A DNA stretch of 64,000 bases, from NCBI RefSeq assembly GCF_051172195.1, contig NZ_JBPJAQ010000001.1, positions 2,976,001 through 3,040,000 of the forward strand, read 5' to 3'. The stretch's first letter is position 1; each line of letters starts with the position of its first letter. The position numbers and the translations under genes are program-made. Positions 1-8,671 of the stretch are shown piece after piece. Below the pieces are notes generated by a model, which was given only the letters and a program-made list of their open reading frames with translations, ran no database searches and was not told where the DNA came from. This stretch comes from Paludibaculum fermentans_A (GTDB lineage: Bacteria > Acidobacteriota > Terriglobia > Bryobacterales > Bryobacteraceae).

Positions 1-1
1 C

Positions 2-121
2 ATACCCATTAGTCCATACCTCCGGACAGCACAATCATACACACTCGCATCGCCGATTACATCCCTCCCCCGCGGCCCGGCGGATGGCGCGGTGTTCATC
101 TGCGAGCACCTCAACGAGTGA
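2..121 (+). CDS. 3' end of an unidentified gene running in from the left edge (VOC/glyoxalase-like?)
   Basis: A reading frame is open from base 2 to a TGA at 119-121 and encodes 39 residues ending in GAVFICEHLNE. The ending faintly recalls glyoxalase-like VOC proteins with a late CEH motif, but the stretch is too short to prove homology. It may simply be an open frame by chance. Only the window edge prevents a decision. Confidence 0.25.
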   Translation: MPISPYLRTAQSYTLASPITSLPRGPADGAVFICEHLNE

Positions 122-334
122 GGGTCTGAAGCTCCCCGCGGCAAGCGGTCTTTCTCTGCATCCGTTTATGGACGCTCGGCTGACGCCTCTTGATGATCGA
201 ATACAGGTAATTTAGGATCTGATTAAATAATATGCATGCAGACTGAAGTTTAAGGAACCCAGCCAGGCAGCGGCTCGTAGTCAGGAAGGAGTCTGACAAA
301 CTCCGGGCGCGCCGCGGCGCTCCACACAGAAACC
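122..334. other. intergenic region upstream of the acyltransferase gene
   Basis: About 210 bases with no convincing gene. An AT-rich patch at 205-240 stands out from the GC-rich surroundings and could hold the promoter of the gene starting at 335. No clear -35/-10 pair or hairpin was recognised. Confidence 0.4.
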
Positions 335-1507
335 ATGAACCCATCGAATGTCCGCTACCACGCCCTGGACAGCATGCGAGCCTCCATGATGTTGTTGGGG
401 ATTTATCTGCACGTCGTTGTGGGATACTCCGGCGACGGGCACTGGCCCTATATCGACCCACATCCCAACACAGCCTTGTCGTTCACGCTCGGCATCATCC
501 ATTCCTTTCGCATGCCGGCGTTCTATGTGATGGCTGGTTTTTTCGGCGCCCTGCTTTGGAATGGGCGGGGGCCGGCCTCTTACATCAGCAATCGAGTCAA
601 ACGGGTTCTGGTGCCATTCGCCCTGTTCTGGGCCCTGTTGTTTCCCGTAATGGCGGTAATCGTCATCAGCCTGGAGAAGGGCACCCAGTACGTGATCCCC
701 GCTTTTCTCAGCGGCGCAGTGTTGCGGCGGCTGCATCCGCTGCATCTGTGGTTTCTCGAGTATCTCCTGATTCTCTATGCCGTCGGCGGAATAGCCGCGT
801 GGGCTTCCCGGTGGTTCCCCTCGGGACTGATGCAGCGCATCCAGTCCCTGTACCGCTGGGCCCTGCTCAGGCCGTACGCGCCCGCCCTATTCGCTCTTTT
901 CTCCTGGCTGCAACTAACAGCCATGCGCGGGAATTTGAAAGACTGTGACGGGTTCATGCCGGAACTGCCGATCCTGCTGGCCTACATTCCGCCATTCACT
1001 TTCGGATGGCTGCTCTACGCGAATCGCGATCTCCTGGATAGATTCAAGCGGCATATCGGCATTTATGCGGCGCTGGCCGTGCCGGCATTCCTGGTATATG
1101 GCCTGGTTCCCGGCGGCACTCATCCGTACATAAAGGCCGCGGGCAACGTTTTGCTGTGCTGGTTCAATATTTTCATCTGCACGGGTCTGTTCCTGAAGTT
1201 GTGCAGCCGGCCGAGCCCGCGCTGGCGTTATATGTCTGACGCCTCCTACTGGCTGTTCATCATGCACATGCCGGTTGTTGTGGGCCTGCAGGTGGCGCTG
1301 CTTCCACTGCCGTTGCCGGCGTTGGCCAAGGTGCCCATTGTCCTTCTCCTCGCCGTCGGGATGCTCATCCTCTCGTATGACCTCATGGTCCGCTCTACCT
1401 GGATTGGAGCGCTGTTGAACGGACGGCGGTATCCGCGGCGACTGCCGGTGGATACTCCGGAACCGCAGCCGAAGATTGGGGACATTCGCCGGATTGAATC
1501 TGCCTGA
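335..1507 (+). CDS. acyltransferase family 3 membrane protein (OpgC/MdoC-like)
   Basis: A 390-residue polytopic membrane protein of the acyltransferase 3 family, which moves acyl groups such as succinyl or acetyl onto extracytoplasmic glycans or lipids. The start shows the family signature: LDSMRASMM, then a first membrane helix with a conserved His (YLHVVVGYS, near residues 25-33), then SFRMPAFYVMAGFF. About ten hydrophobic segments follow, and the C-terminus is basic and cytoplasmic-looking. The arrangement resembles OpgC, which succinylates osmoregulated periplasmic glucans, but no opgG/opgH genes are nearby, so the acceptor is unknown. The ATG at 335 has no obvious Shine-Dalgarno sequence. 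The gene converges on the TonB receptor at 1621, with a strong hairpin between them. Confidence 0.8.
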   Translation: MNPSNVRYHALDSMRASMMLLGIYLHVVVGYSGDGHWPYIDPHPNTALSFTLGIIHSFRMPAFYVMAGFFGALLWNGRGPASYISNRVKRVLVPFALFWALLFPVMAVIVISLEKGTQYVIPAFLSGAVLRRLHPLHLWFLEYLLILYAVGGIAAWASRWFPSGLMQRIQSLYRWALLRPYAPALFALFSWLQLTAMRGNLKDCDGFMPELPILLAYIPPFTFGWLLYANRDLLDRFKRHIGIYAALAVPAFLVYGLVPGGTHPYIKAAGNVLLCWFNIFICTGLFLKLCSRPSPRWRYMSDASYWLFIMHMPVVVGLQVALLPLPLPALAKVPIVLLLAVGMLILSYDLMVRSTWIGALLNGRRYPRRLPVDTPEPQPKIGDIRRIESA

Positions 1508-1554
1508 TGTGGGACCTGCTGGCCGGGCCGGAATGGGGCACGATGGGCCGACTG

Positions 1555-1600
1555 CAAACGACGAAGCCGCAACCCGATGGGGCTGCGGCTTCGTCGTTTG
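1555..1600. terminator. 17-bp perfect hairpin between convergent genes
   Basis: Left arm 1555-1571 (CAAACGACGAAGCCGCA) pairs perfectly with right arm 1584-1600 across a 12-nt loop. It lies between two convergent genes that end at 1507 and 1621. The arms end in CAAAC/GTTTG, so each strand carries only a short U-run. A bidirectional terminator is the likeliest role. Confidence 0.7.
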
Positions 1601-1620
1601 GAACGAGTGGCGGAGGACGG

Positions 1621-4600
1621 CTAGAAGGTAATTCTCAGCCGCAGGCGAATGGCGCGCCTGCTATCGACACCGTCCTGCGTGTAGCTTGTCAGCAGCCGGC
1701 CGAAATCTGGATTCGCCTGGACATCCTGGATCTCCGGCTTCAGCGTTGTCGGGTTGACCTTCATGGTGAAGTTACCCAGCGAGCCGATGTCGTAATTGTC
1801 GGGCGACTTCAGCGGGTGGTTGAGGACGTTGTTGGCGTCGGCGCCCAACTCGGCTTTGATGCGCTCGCCAAAGCGGAACGACTTGCGGACCCCGAGGTTC
1901 AGTCCGTAGGTGCCGGGTCCGGTCAGCAGGTTGCGGACCGCGACCTTGGGATTCGTGAACAGGTCTCCGCCCAGTGGCATGAGGCCGAAGGCATCGGGAT
2001 TCCAGATGCGATCGCCGCTCTTGAGATTCGGATCGCCATTGACCACCGGCCGGAAGGCAGTGCCGTAGAAGCCGCCGGTGGCATCCACCGAGCCGGAAGC
2101 CAGGTTGCCGGGCGTGATGGGGTCGCAGTTGTCGCACAGCCAGAACGGGGAGAAGCCGGTGCCGGTTTTGGCGAACGCCTGCCAGGAGAGCTGCCAGCCG
2201 CCGACAAAGGTATCGGCCAGGCGGGACATGCCGGAGCCGAAGCGGGCATTTCGTCCGAACGGCACCTGAGCTACACCGTAGGTGATGAAGCGGTGGCGGG
2301 ACGTGAAGGCGTCCATGCCGTAATCGGCTTCCGGATTGAACTGATTGTAGGACGTGCCGCCGAGGCTGGCGTTGCCGGTGTCGGGAGCGGTGGATTTCTG
2401 GTCCAGGAAGGTATAGGACGCGCTTAGGGTGAACCCGCCGGAGAAGCGGCGATTCACTTCGGTCTGGAACGCATGGCTGCGGCCATGGCCGAAGTTGCCG
2501 AAGCTGGTGAGATAGTTGCCCAGGTTCGGGTAGGGCAGGCGCTTGCGATCGGCGTCGGAGTAATCGCAGTCTCCGTCATCCGGCGTGCAGGCCGTGACGC
2601 CGTCGCCGATCGTCGTGCCAAACGGCTGATCGCTGGGCGGAATCATGTTGGCGTCGACACCGGAGATGAGGCGGTGCATCAGGGTGCCGAGATATGACAC
2701 GCGGACCCCGGTTTGCCAGCCCAACTCGCGCTCCACGGTCACGTTGTACTGGTGAAAGCGCGGCTGCTTCAGGTCGAACGGCACCCAGTTGCCTGAGGTG
2801 ATGCCGCTGAGATTGTTCAGCGCGCCGCCCGACATCGGGCTGGTGCCATGCGTCGCGCCGGGCCAGCCGGAGAGGGGTGAATCCGCGGTATTGGTCTTCG
2901 TGAGGCCCACCTGGAACGAGTTGGTGGCCAGGGGATCGCGAATGCCCTGTGCGGCCGAGGTGGGGTAGAACATACCATAGCCACCGCGTAGCACGAACTT
3001 GTCGGTCATCCGCCAAGCCAAGCCGATGCGCGGAGCGATGTTCCCGTAGTCCGTCCGCACGAGCGAGCGAGGCAAGTCCAGTTTGTCGGCCGTTACCACG
3101 CCGTAGGCGATATAGCGAGGGTCAACATAGGCCAGCGTCTTCTGGGAAGGCACGACGTAGCGGCCGCGCTTGCCGTTGCCCACGAAGTTTGGGTCGAAGT
3201 TCACCATCAGGTCGTTGTTCTCGGTGAACGGAGTGACGATCTCATAGCGCAGGCCCAGGTTCAGGGTCAGGCGGGGATGGATCTTGAAGTCGTCCTGGAC
3301 AAAGTAGCCTTGTTCCCAGTTGTGCACATCCATGGGCGGGCGGAACTGGTTCACAAAGCTGACAGTATTGGCTGGCAGGCCCATCAGGAAGCGGGCCAGC
3401 GGATCGGTGCCTGCGCCGCTGTAGTTGATGAGACCGCGCGGGTTGCCGCGGCCGCTCGTGAAGCCGTCTTTCGCGGCATTGTACACCGCGTCAGCGCCGG
3501 CCTTGATCGTGTGCCGGCCCTTGAGCCAGGTGATGGTGTCGCCGAAGGTCACGAGGTTCTGGTCCAGAGGCCGGTAGGTATTGCGGCCGCCATTGCCCAG
3601 CCCCTGGAAGTTCGCGCCCAGATTGATGGCGGGGTGGCCGAAGGTGTCCAGGGCGGAAGGCGTGATGACATCGCCGTAAGCTTTGATGTCCGCGTCGTTG
3701 AAGCCGATGTTCTGCAGGAACTGACGCAGGGTGTTGTTGGAACGCCGCAGATTCGGCACACGGTTGAAGCCGCCGCGGGCTTCGTTGATTACTGTGGGCG
3801 CGAACATGTGGATCTCCGAGATGGAGAGCGTGTCGTTGCGGCGGTCGTTCTGCGTGAGACCCAGCGGAAGGAACGGCGCCACAACCGCGGCATTGGCCGA
3901 GACCTGACTTTGGGCGTTATAGACCACGTACAGGCGGTCGGCCTCCCGGAAGTCGTGATCGACGCGGATCGTGCCCAGGTTGCGCACCGAGGTGCCGGGC
4001 GCATTCGTCGAATACTCCACCAGGCGGCCATTGGCGGCATTGATCGGAGCGCTGGTGCTGATCTGCGGGAAGTAGCTTTGGACCAGTTTCGCCGTCGTCG
4101 AGTTCATCAGGCGCTGTGGAATCGAGGTGAAGCGTACTCCGGCGCCATCCACGGTATTCTGTGCGATCTCGGACGGGGTCAGGCTGACGCCGGCAGGAAC
4201 CAGGGGCTTTACGGAATCCGCGACCTTGGTGAAATCGCCGGCCAGCAGCGAGGGGTGGGGCAGCCTGGTATTGCGAATGTATACGGGGCTGTTCAGATAC
4301 TGCCGCTCGTACGCCGCAAAGAAGTAGGTGTTCTTGATCTTTGGCAGCGGTCCGCCGAACGAACCGCCGAACTCATTCAGGTTGAAGTACGGGTTCGGGT
4401 AGGTGGCGGTGGCCGGCGTTGGCACGAAGGCCGCCTGGCCGTTCTTGTCCCGGATGTCCCAGGCTGCCAGGGCTGAATTCTTGTTATCCCAGAAGGCCGA
4501 GCCGTGGTATTGCGCATCGCCGCGGCGGGTGCTGACGCGGATGTTGGCGATGCCCGCATACTCCGCCGTAAAGTTGTTGGAAAGTACGGTGACTTCGCCT

Positions 4601-5241
4601 ACGGTTTCGAGAGACGGCTGGCTGGTGGTGGGACCGCCGAAGACACCACCATTGGTGCGCTGGCCATCCACCGAGAAGCTCGCCCCGTAGCTCTGGGCGC
4701 CCAGGAATTTGAAGCTACCGTTGGAGCTGCTCTGTGTGATGTTGGGGCTGAGATAGAGGAAGGACGTGTAGTCGCGGCTGTCGCGCGGCAGAGCTGTTAC
4801 CTGCTCGTTGTTCAAAGAGCCGCCGACGGTGGGGTTGTCCGTCTGAACCATCGGCGCTTCTTCCCTGACCACTACCACCTCATTCGCACGGCCGATTTCC
4901 AGGTGGCCGTCCAGACGAGCCGTTTCGCTGGTCCTCAAGGTGACCCCGCTGATTTCCAAGGTGTTGAACCCTGTGGCTGCGAAGGCAACCTTGTAGCTTC
5001 CCGATTTGAGGCCCGTGGCCTCGTATTCACCCTCTGAGTTCGTCACGAGCGATCGGACAGATTGTGTCCCCAAGTCTGTGATCGTCACCTTGGCATTGGG
5101 TACACGGGCCCCGGAGATATCGGTGACCGTGCCGCGGATGCCGGCCAAGTCTGTTCCTTGTCCCCAAAGAGCCGCTGGTGCGACGCAGACTGCGACCGCA
5201 AGCATCAAGCTTGTGATCAAACGTCGATTGAGATGCAGCAT
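1621..5241 (-). CDS. TonB-dependent receptor with carboxypeptidase-regulatory-like domain (Oar-like)
   Basis: A 1206-residue outer-membrane receptor. Residues 1-28 form a signal peptide ending near ALWGQG. Residues about 32-115 form a carboxypeptidase-regulatory-like Ig fold (GIRGTVTDISGARVPNAKVT). A plug domain follows at about 125-250, with SVDGQRTNGG typical of this clade, then a long beta-barrel ending in the aromatic RLRLRITF. Such receptors are numerous in Acidobacteria and are thought to import large or scarce substrates, often glycans, using TonB energy. The substrate cannot be read from the sequence. The ATG at 5241 is preceded by a good TAGGAG box about 7 nt upstream. The gene is alone on its strand and diverges from the cytochrome gene at 5668. 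Confidence 0.9.
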   Translation of the reverse strand: MLHLNRRLITSLMLAVAVCVAPAALWGQGTDLAGIRGTVTDISGARVPNAKVTITDLGTQSVRSLVTNSEGEYEATGLKSGSYKVAFAATGFNTLEISGVTLRTSETARLDGHLEIGRANEVVVVREEAPMVQTDNPTVGGSLNNEQVTALPRDSRDYTSFLYLSPNITQSSSNGSFKFLGAQSYGASFSVDGQRTNGGVFGGPTTSQPSLETVGEVTVLSNNFTAEYAGIANIRVSTRRGDAQYHGSAFWDNKNSALAAWDIRDKNGQAAFVPTPATATYPNPYFNLNEFGGSFGGPLPKIKNTYFFAAYERQYLNSPVYIRNTRLPHPSLLAGDFTKVADSVKPLVPAGVSLTPSEIAQNTVDGAGVRFTSIPQRLMNSTTAKLVQSYFPQISTSAPINAANGRLVEYSTNAPGTSVRNLGTIRVDHDFREADRLYVVYNAQSQVSANAAVVAPFLPLGLTQNDRRNDTLSISEIHMFAPTVINEARGGFNRVPNLRRSNNTLRQFLQNIGFNDADIKAYGDVITPSALDTFGHPAINLGANFQGLGNGGRNTYRPLDQNLVTFGDTITWLKGRHTIKAGADAVYNAAKDGFTSGRGNPRGLINYSGAGTDPLARFLMGLPANTVSFVNQFRPPMDVHNWEQGYFVQDDFKIHPRLTLNLGLRYEIVTPFTENNDLMVNFDPNFVGNGKRGRYVVPSQKTLAYVDPRYIAYGVVTADKLDLPRSLVRTDYGNIAPRIGLAWRMTDKFVLRGGYGMFYPTSAAQGIRDPLATNSFQVGLTKTNTADSPLSGWPGATHGTSPMSGGALNNLSGITSGNWVPFDLKQPRFHQYNVTVERELGWQTGVRVSYLGTLMHRLISGVDANMIPPSDQPFGTTIGDGVTACTPDDGDCDYSDADRKRLPYPNLGNYLTSFGNFGHGRSHAFQTEVNRRFSGGFTLSASYTFLDQKSTAPDTGNASLGGTSYNQFNPEADYGMDAFTSRHRFITYGVAQVPFGRNARFGSGMSRLADTFVGGWQLSWQAFAKTGTGFSPFWLCDNCDPITPGNLASGSVDATGGFYGTAFRPVVNGDPNLKSGDRIWNPDAFGLMPLGGDLFTNPKVAVRNLLTGPGTYGLNLGVRKSFRFGERIKAELGADANNVLNHPLKSPDNYDIGSLGNFTMKVNPTTLKPEIQDVQANPDFGRLLTSYTQDGVDSRRAIRLRLRITF

Positions 5242-5667
5242 AAAGCGCTCCTACCCCACAAGACTTCGCACTAGGGCAACTTGCCCCTGCGAGATGGTAC
5301 GAAAGTGATACCATGCGCGAAATCCAAACACAAGTCAAAAGGAAATCAAACGATAGCATTGGAAATGATACACAGCGCCTATGATATGAAAATGAAGGAC
5401 TTGCGCCAAACGTGCACTTCTAGTTCCAGTTAGACTCCAGGTCCCACTGGCCACAACTTATGTGCGTCCCGGGCAATAGTAGTGATTCAGTATGTTCTGC
5501 CTACCGGAATGTGAGGGGCAAATCACGGAGGGATTATCTGGATTAGAGGAGCGGCGCGATTGCCTCGGAGGGGATGTGCTGTCTCGGGTGACAAAGCCAG
5601 GTGGCCTGCGTACAATGACCAAACGGTTCAGATTTCGCGGCCTTGCCGCCAGGAGAGGTGATTGCTG
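5242..5667. promoter_or_regulatory. divergent intergenic region between TonB receptor and cytochrome genes
   Basis: About 425 bases separate two divergent genes. The part next to the receptor (5290-5410) is markedly AT-richer and carries three variants of an ATGATA-like word (near 5308, 5366 and 5381), compatible with a promoter. The part next to the cytochrome gene is GC-rich. No coding frame is convincing on either strand. No specific regulator site could be assigned. Confidence 0.4.
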
Positions 5668-6066
5668 ATGAAACTCAAAGTCGGGCTGCTGTTGGCGGTC
5701 CTTTCGGTCGGAGGGCTGCTGGGGCAGGACGAAGCTCAGTTTCCCGGATGGATGAAGACGATTGGCGGCAACATGGGCGCCACGAAGAAGGCGATTGAAG
5801 CCAAGTCGGTCGACGCCGCTACCTCGGCGGCCAAAGTTGCGGATGCTTTCGACAAGGTGCACGGCTTCTACAAAACCAAGGCCGTTTCGGATGCGGAGCA
5901 GGCTGCAGCTACCGCAAAGGGCGCCGCGGCGGATGTCGCCAGGTTTGCGCAGGCCGGCGAATTCGACAAGGCGTCCACTGCATTCGCGGCGCTGGGCGGC
6001 ACCTGCAAGGGCTGCCATGAAGCGCATCGCGAGAAGGCCGCGGACGGCAGCTACAAGTTGAAATAG
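5668..6066 (+). CDS. small periplasmic c-type cytochrome (c'/c556-like)
   Basis: A 132-residue exported monoheme cytochrome. Residues 1-19 are a signal peptide (MKLKVGLLLAVLSVGGLLG). The body is alpha-helical and alanine-rich, and one heme-binding motif, CKGCH, lies at residues 113-117 near the C-terminus, as in cytochrome c' and c556 four-helix bundles. Met29 (GWMKTIGG) is a possible axial ligand. The ATG at 5668 was chosen because AGGAGAGG at 5651-5658 lies 9 nt upstream; an in-frame TTG at 5662 is too close to that site. A hairpin follows the gene. It probably carries electrons or senses a gas in the periplasm, and no partner enzyme is adjacent. Confidence 0.8.
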   Translation: MKLKVGLLLAVLSVGGLLGQDEAQFPGWMKTIGGNMGATKKAIEAKSVDAATSAAKVADAFDKVHGFYKTKAVSDAEQAAATAKGAAADVARFAQAGEFDKASTAFAALGGTCKGCHEAHREKAADGSYKLK

Positions 6067-6098
6067 CCCTGGCGTTCCCGCTGCCCCGCCGCTGGATC

Positions 6099-6135
6099 AC
6101 CCCGCAGTCCGGAACCCGATTCCGGACTGCGGTGT
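6099..6135. terminator. 13-bp perfect hairpin after the cytochrome gene
   Basis: CCGCAGTCCGGAA (6102-6114) pairs exactly with 6120-6132 across a 5-nt loop, and two further outer pairs form beyond one mismatch. There is no U-run, so it may be a terminator-like or mRNA-stabilising hairpin. It ends about 10 nt before the next start codon. Confidence 0.55.
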
Positions 6136-6144
6136 CCCAATCGT

Positions 6145-7050
6145 ATGGTCCGAGTTCTGTTGTTGCTGGCTGTCGCCCTGTTGTCCGGATGTGGCTCGCC
6201 GTTCGAGTTCAACCCCAGCGAGATGACACCCGACCAGATTGTTGACCGTTCGAGCCATCTCATCATCGGCGTCATCGAGTATCAGGTGCTGGAGAGTTGG
6301 CCGCTGGTCAGGACACCGGGAGAGAGGTCCAAGTACTGGAAGATCCTCCGCCGGCGGGTTCGTGTCGAGACGGTTCTGCGCGGAACGGAAGACCGGCGAT
6401 CAGTCGACATTTACGAGGTTTACTGGGTCGGAGGTGCCTCGGGCCAGTGGAACTCGACCCGAAATGGCGAGAGATGCCTGTTCCCCTTACGCGTGGAGCA
6501 CGGGCGATACCACTTGACCCGCGATTGGCTGCGGAGTATCTACCCCATCAACAGCGGGCGACACGATCGCTTGCCCCTGGACGGTTCGCATCCCTTTGGG
6601 GAGCGCTTTGCGCTGCTGAACAACTCGGTCGGACCCGGTTGGAATTCACGGTTGGCGGACTGGACTGCCGATCCCTTTGGCGCTCTCAGTCAGTGGCGCA
6701 AGGTAAAGCTCTGGCGGGGCCTGCTCAAACATCCGGATCGCGATGTGCGCCTCGCTGTATGCGAATCCCTGCTTTACTTCGGCTGGGCTCAGGATGAATG
6801 CTGGGATCAGTTTCCCGAGGCTGAGCGGGCCCTTCTGGACCGGCATCACTACATCATTCCTCCGGAGCGTGCCTGGCGCGAGAATCGCCAAGCGGAGAGT
6901 CGAATGGCTGCTCGTTGGGCGATGAACATCTCCAGAGCTACAATTGCGCCGTGGCAGATGGACAGACTTCGGCTCCACACCACCGTGAATAGCCGCCCAC
7001 TCCGCACCCGGTTCTGCCGAGACTTCCTACGCCGCTTTCCCCTCGACTAG
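6145..7050 (+). CDS. lipoprotein of unknown function
   Basis: A 301-residue protein starting with a lipoprotein signal peptide whose lipobox is LLSGC (Cys16). The mature part has no family that I recognise. Residues about 190-215 (LLKHPDRDVRLAVCESLLYFGW) look like one HEAT-type helical repeat. The rest is rich in Trp and Arg. It is predicted to be anchored in an envelope membrane. After its TAG stop at 7048-7050 the same frame stays open, with coding-like codon choice, to a TAG at 7171-7173, so the gene may be shortened by a stop mutation. The start codon at 6145 lies just after a hairpin and has no strong ribosome-binding site. Confidence 0.65.
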   Translation: MVRVLLLLAVALLSGCGSPFEFNPSEMTPDQIVDRSSHLIIGVIEYQVLESWPLVRTPGERSKYWKILRRRVRVETVLRGTEDRRSVDIYEVYWVGGASGQWNSTRNGERCLFPLRVEHGRYHLTRDWLRSIYPINSGRHDRLPLDGSHPFGERFALLNNSVGPGWNSRLADWTADPFGALSQWRKVKLWRGLLKHPDRDVRLAVCESLLYFGWAQDECWDQFPEAERALLDRHHYIIPPERAWRENRQAESRMAARWAMNISRATIAPWQMDRLRLHTTVNSRPLRTRFCRDFLRRFPLD

Positions 7051-7245
7051 GACAACGGCTGTCCGGCCAACCTCCCGCCCCCCGCCACCATCGTTACGGA
7101 CGATGGAGGCGTGCCGTTGCGCGGGGAGTGGCCCAAAGAACTCGTGGAGGAATGGAAGGCCGCGAGGCAGTAGACGCGTCATCGCATCCTCCACGGGCTT
7201 CGCTCCAGCCGCCATCACCTGTCGTATGCGACCCTAATCCTACGG

Positions 7246-8625
7246 ATGGAACAACTCACCTTCGACTCTGCGCCCTCCGTCTTCACCGTCACTGAGGTCA
7301 CGGCGGCCATCCACCGCCTGCTCACCCTCAATTTCGACGACGTGCGCATCTCCGGTGAGATCTCGGGCTACAAGGTTTGGACCTCCGGGCACGCTTATTT
7401 CACGCTCAAGGATTCCGGCTCCCAGCTTCGGTGTGTGCTGTTCAAGAACACACTGCGCTACATGCGGTTCAAACCGGCGGATGGACTCGCGGTCGTCGCT
7501 CGCGGCTCAGTCGAAGTCCGCCAGGAGCGCGGCGAGTATCAACTCATCGTCTCCTCGCTGGAGCCCCAGGGGCTCGGAGCGCTGCAACTGGCCTTTGAGC
7601 AGCTCAAGGCCCGGCTGGCCGCTGAAGGTCTCTTTGCAGCAGAGCGCAAGCGTCCTCTCCCTGCGTTTCCACGCCGCATCGGTATCGTGACTTCGCCGCG
7701 TGGCGCTGTCATCCGCGACATGCTGACCGTGCTGCGCCGCCGCTTCCCTGGACTCCACATCCGCCTCTTCCCGACGCCCGTCCAGGGGGATGGCTCCATT
7801 GACGGCATCTGCGAAGGGCTGCTCCACTTCGCGGAATCCGGCTGGCCCGATGTCATCATCGTCGGCCGCGGCGGTGGCTCCATCGAGGATCTCTGGACCT
7901 TCAACGAAGAAGCCGTAGCGCGCTGCATCGTCGAATGCCCGATGCCTGTGGTTTCCGCCGTCGGACATGAGACCGACTTCACCATCGCTGACTTTGTGGC
8001 CGACCTGCGCGCGCCCACTCCTTCAGCGGCCGCTGAACTCATCGTCCGCAACCGTGCGGATGTTCTCGCAGCGCTCGACACGACAACTCATCGCGTGGAA
8101 CGGGCCATTCACTTTCGTCTTTCGCAAGCCGGCCGCCGGCTGCACGAGCAGGGCATCCAGCACGCGGCCAGCCTGCTGCAGCGCCGAATCGCCCGGCTCG
8201 GCCAGCGGTTGGACGATGTGGATCAACGACTGCGCCAGCACGACCCGCGCACACGCCTGGCCACCAGCCGCCGTCGCCTGGATACCGCTGTACACGCGCT
8301 GGACGACCGTATGCAGCGCCGGATGCTCGCCGCGGCCCAGCGTGTCCAGAACGCGGCCCAGCCTCTGCCGGAACTCATGCGGCGGCGCCTCGATGCGGCT
8401 TCGCTACGGCTGAACCCGCTGGCGGCGCGTCTCCAGGCGCTGAGCCCCCTCGGAGTCCTCGACCGCGGGTATGCCATCGTCCAGAACGACTCCGGCCGGA
8501 TTGTGAAGTCGCCGTCCGATGCGCCGCCAGGTATGGGCTTGGACATTCGGCTGCGCACAGGACGCGTCCGCGCAACGGTTGATGCCGGAGCTTCCGATTC
8601 GGATGAACCGCCGCCCGCCACCTGA
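7246..8625 (+). CDS. xseA: exodeoxyribonuclease VII large subunit
   Basis: A 459-residue protein that matches XseA throughout. An N-terminal OB-fold (residues about 12-105, VTEVTAAIHRLLTLNFDDVRISGEISGYK) is followed by the nuclease domain (FPRRIGIVTSPRGAVIRDML; then the conserved GRGGGSIEDLWTFNEE at about 206-221; then SAVGHETDFTIADFVADLRAPTPSAAAE). Next come a long Arg- and Gln-rich helical region and a C-terminal domain with LDRGYAIV. With the small subunit XseB it degrades single-stranded DNA into oligonucleotides during repair. No xseB gene is visible next to it in this window. A large palindrome follows directly after its stop codon. Confidence 0.95.
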   Translation: MEQLTFDSAPSVFTVTEVTAAIHRLLTLNFDDVRISGEISGYKVWTSGHAYFTLKDSGSQLRCVLFKNTLRYMRFKPADGLAVVARGSVEVRQERGEYQLIVSSLEPQGLGALQLAFEQLKARLAAEGLFAAERKRPLPAFPRRIGIVTSPRGAVIRDMLTVLRRRFPGLHIRLFPTPVQGDGSIDGICEGLLHFAESGWPDVIIVGRGGGSIEDLWTFNEEAVARCIVECPMPVVSAVGHETDFTIADFVADLRAPTPSAAAELIVRNRADVLAALDTTTHRVERAIHFRLSQAGRRLHEQGIQHAASLLQRRIARLGQRLDDVDQRLRQHDPRTRLATSRRRLDTAVHALDDRMQRRMLAAAQRVQNAAQPLPELMRRRLDAASLRLNPLAARLQALSPLGVLDRGYAIVQNDSGRIVKSPSDAPPGMGLDIRLRTGRVRATVDAGASDSDEPPPAT

Positions 8626-8657
8626 ATAACACGTACCCCTCGAGGGGTGCGTGTTAT
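8626..8657. promoter_or_regulatory. 32-nt near-perfect palindrome upstream of the Cys-rich/TonB cluster
   Basis: ATAACACGTACCCCTC (8626-8641) is followed directly by its reverse complement with one mismatch (8642-8657). It starts one base after the xseA stop and sits 14 nt before the ATG of the next gene. The centre, TACCCCTCGAGGGGTG, resembles the G/C-tract operators of CsoR/RcnR-type metal repressors, but there is no loop and no U-run, so an operator is likelier than a terminator. The assignment is by resemblance only. Confidence 0.5.
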
Positions 8658-8671
8658 ATTGGCGCCAAGGG

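Noticed and set aside
1507..5037. Long open frames on the plus strand opposite the first TonB receptor gene
   Set aside because: They are antisense to a clearly conserved receptor, lack family features and reflect the G/C-rich codon pattern.
5585..5630. c-di-GMP/cGAMP (GEMM-type) riboswitch before the cytochrome gene
   Set aside because: ACAAAGCC followed by a GGCC recalls part of the motif, but the other conserved blocks of the aptamer are missing.
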